From: Actinomycetes bacterium
GTDB lineage: Bacteria > Actinomycetota > Acidimicrobiia > Acidimicrobiales > RAAP-2
Length of the DNA: 11,205 nt
Reading direction: 5' to 3'
NCBI GenBank assembly: GCA_021849435.1
Contig: JAJZSX010000045.1
Span: 1 to 11,205, forward strand
Part shown: one piece after another, positions 9,430-11,205 of the stretch
How positions within the stretch are numbered: position 1 is the first letter of the stretch
Layout: each line of letters starts with the position of its first letter
The notes under the pieces: generated by a model
The model's database searches: none
What the model saw: only the letters and a program-made list of their open reading frames with translations
What the model was told of the DNA's origin: nothing
Program-made: the position numbers and the translations under genes

Positions 9430-10764
9430 ATGTGGCCGCCCCGCGCCCGACCCGACGGCGCGGCGATTTCACGAGCTCGCCAGGCCACGGTGACCAACGT
9501 CCGAGCGGACGAGGAGCCCGTTGCGACCGGGCGACGGGGACGCTGGGCGGCGCTGGGTCTGCTCGGTGCACTCGGTCCCGGACTCATGGTCATGCTGGCC
9601 GACACTGACGCGGGCAGCGTCATCACGGCGGCGCAGTCCGGTGCGACCTTCCGCTACCGGCTGGTCCTGCCCGAGCTCGTGTTGATCCCGATCCTCTACC
9701 TCGTCCAGGAGATGACCGTTCGCCTCGGCCTTGTCACGCGGCGAGGCCACGGGGCGCTGATTCGCGATCTCTTCGGTGAGGGCTGGGCGACGCTGGCGGC
9801 CGCCGCGATGTTCGTCGCCTGCGTGGGAGCACTCGTCACCGAGTTCGCCGGCGTCGCCGGGGTGGGCGATCTGGTGGGACTCGCCCGCTGGCAGACAGTC
9901 CCGATTAGCGCGCTCGCCCTCATCGTCCTCGTCCTGCTCGGTCGCTACCGGCGCGTCGAACACGTCGGGATCGCCGTCGGGGCGCTCGAACTGCTCTTCA
10001 TTCCGGCCGCGCTGGTCGCGCACCCGCACCTCGGCCAGGTCGCCCACGACCTCGCGCGCCCCTGGTCCGGGGGTGGGGGCTACGCGACGCTGCTCGCGGC
10101 CAACGTCGGGGCCGTCATTATGCCCTGGATGGTCGTCTACCAGCAGAGCGCGGTGACCGAGAAGGGCCGACGCGGGCTCGACGCGGCCCGGGCGCTGCGT
10201 GCGGCGCGTCTGGACACCGCGGTCGGTGCGGTTCTCACCCAGGTGATCATGGTCGCGGTCCTCGTCGCTTCGGCCGCAACCCTGGGGGGCCGAACGCGCC
10301 CGCTGCGATCGGTGGGCGAGATCGCCTCGGCCCTGACCCCGTTCCTCGGCCGCTCTCGAGCGATCCTCTTCTTCGGCCTCGGCATGATCGGCGCGTCGAT
10401 CGTCGCGGCGCTGGTGGTCAGTCTCGCCGGGGCCTGGGCGCTGTCCGAAGCACGCGGGTGGCGCCACAGCCTCAACGACTCGCCCACGCGCGCACCCGGC
10501 TTCTACGCGCTGGCGGTGGGAGGGATACTCGTCGGCGCGGCGCTCGTGCTCGCGGTGCCCAACCTCGTGAACCTGTCGATCGACGTCGAGATCCTCAACG
10601 CGTGCCTGCTGCCAATCGTGCTCGGATTACTCCTCGCGCTTGAACGGCGCGCGCTCGCGCCGGCGCTGCGCATGCGCGGCGCCCGGCGAGGTGTCACCTA
10701 CGCGCTGGTGGGCGTGATCATCGCCCTCGGCCTGGGAACCGCCGCCTCGGTCGCGCACCCGTGA
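9430..10764 (+). CDS. Nramp-family divalent metal transporter with atypical site motifs
   Basis: Membrane transporter of 444 residues with about eleven hydrophobic segments, matching the Nramp (SLC11) fold. Helix 1 reads GALGPGLMVMLADTDAGSVI; the canonical DPGN metal motif is DAGS here (Asp60, Ala61, Gly62, Ser63), so the aspartate is kept but proline and asparagine are replaced. Helix 6 reads GAVIMPWMVVYQQSAV; Ala228 and Met231 are kept, while the usual histidine of the MPH motif is Trp233. Mn, Fe or another divalent ion is the likely substrate, but the changed residues make selectivity uncertain. The start ATG 9430 lacks a ribosome site and fits a leaderless mRNA; GTG 9490 is an alternative. 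The first 35 residues are polar and poorly conserved-looking. A link to nitrate respiration is not evident. It ends 7 bp from the convergent E1 beta gene. Confidence 0.85.
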   Translation: MWPPRARPDGAAISRARQATVTNVRADEEPVATGRRGRWAALGLLGALGPGLMVMLADTDAGSVITAAQSGATFRYRLVLPELVLIPILYLVQEMTVRLGLVTRRGHGALIRDLFGEGWATLAAAAMFVACVGALVTEFAGVAGVGDLVGLARWQTVPISALALIVLVLLGRYRRVEHVGIAVGALELLFIPAALVAHPHLGQVAHDLARPWSGGGGYATLLAANVGAVIMPWMVVYQQSAVTEKGRRGLDAARALRAARLDTAVGAVLTQVIMVAVLVASAATLGGRTRPLRSVGEIASALTPFLGRSRAILFFGLGMIGASIVAALVVSLAGAWALSEARGWRHSLNDSPTRAPGFYALAVGGILVGAALVLAVPNLVNLSIDVEILNACLLPIVLGLLLALERRALAPALRMRGARRGVTYALVGVIIALGLGTAASVAHP

Positions 10765-10771
10765 GAGGCAA

Positions 10772-11205
10772 TCAGGAGTTCATCGACTTCTCGATGGTTG
10801 AGACGATGCGCTCGACCGACGGCAGGGCCATGTCCTCTAGCGCGTCGGCCGCCGGCAGGGGGATGTGCGGGGTCGTGATGCGCACGGTCGGCCCGTCGAG
10901 ATCGTAGAAGATCTCCTCGGTCACGATCGAGGACAGCTCGCCGCCCCAACCGCACAGACGCGGGTTCTCCTCCACCGTGAAGAGGCGGCCGGTGGAGGCC
11001 ACTTCGCGCAGGATCGTCTGGGTGTCGAGGGGCACCAGGCTGCGCACGTCGACGACGGTGCAGTCGATGCCGCTGGCCGCTAACTCTTCGGCGGCGGCGA
11101 GGGCGCGCGGCACCATGAGCCCCAGCGCCACGATCGTCGCGTCGCCGCCGTGGCGCAGCACCTTCGCGCTGCCCAGCGTGTCGACGACGTCGGTGTCGGG
11201 CACGT
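10772..11205 (-). CDS. 2-oxo acid dehydrogenase E1 component beta subunit, C-terminal part
   Basis: The last 143 complete codons of a minus-strand gene that continues beyond the right edge. The sequence matches the transketolase C-terminal domain of E1 beta subunits (pyruvate, branched-chain or acetoin dehydrogenase complexes), which pair with an E1 alpha subunit to decarboxylate 2-oxo acids with thiamine diphosphate. Recognisable segments are LGSAKVLRHGGDATIVALGL, then DCTVVDVRSLVPLDTQTI, GRLFTVEENP, and the C-terminal ITTPHIPLPAADALEDMALP. E1 beta proteins are about 325-340 residues, so roughly 190 N-terminal residues with the cofactor-binding part are outside the window. The fragment alone does not tell which oxo acid is used, so no gene symbol is given. 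The GTG at 11203 is an internal valine, not the start. Confidence 0.9.
   Translation of the reverse strand, partial: VPDTDVVDTLGSAKVLRHGGDATIVALGLMVPRALAAAEELAASGIDCTVVDVRSLVPLDTQTILREVASTGRLFTVEENPRLCGWGGELSSIVTEEIFYDLDGPTVRITTPHIPLPAADALEDMALPSVERIVSTIEKSMNS

Noticed and set aside
9469..10467. A 332-codon minus-strand open frame opposite the Nramp gene
   Set aside because: The translation is a low-complexity Arg/Asp/Glu/Gly-rich string typical of the antisense of a membrane protein gene in high-GC DNA.

Overview
This window is a high-GC bacterial chromosome segment, most likely from an actinobacterium. The base composition, the gene complement and two start codons that look leaderless suggest this, but no marker gene in the window fixes the lineage. 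Its centre is a complete membrane-bound respiratory nitrate reductase operon on the minus strand.

Minus-strand block (8192 down to 1): a winged-helix regulator of the ArsR/DeoR/SufR type with three C-terminal cysteines is followed by narG, narH, narJ and narI, and then by the first 211 codons of moaA, which is cut by the window edge. Spacing is very tight: about 20-32 bp from regulator to narG, a TAATG junction between narG and narH, ATGA junctions between narH/narJ and narJ/narI, and 6 bp between narI and moaA. This is almost certainly one transcript. It encodes a regulator, the Mo-bisMGD catalytic subunit, the Fe-S subunit, the assembly chaperone, the cytochrome b anchor, and the first enzyme of molybdopterin synthesis. 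The key ligands of NarG, NarH and NarI are all visible, so the enzyme looks intact. NarG has no Tat leader, which fits a cytoplasm-facing enzyme taking electrons from quinol.

Plus-strand block (8249 to 10764): divergent from the regulator, across a 56-bp intergenic region with inverted repeats, is a ten-helix TDT/SLAC1/TehA-family anion channel or transporter. No NarK-type nitrate/nitrite transporter is present, so this gene is a candidate for that role (inference). After an 89-bp gap with a perfect 8-bp dyad comes an Nramp-family transporter with altered metal-site motifs and a probable leaderless start.

Right edge (11205 down to 10772): the C-terminal part of a 2-oxo acid dehydrogenase E1 beta subunit lies tail-to-tail with the Nramp gene, 7 bp away.

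No rRNA, tRNA, CRISPR array, insertion sequence or integrase was seen. The least explained part is the regulator / divergent anion channel / nar arrangement: a possible redox- or NO-responsive switch paired with an unconventional nitrate/nitrite carrier.
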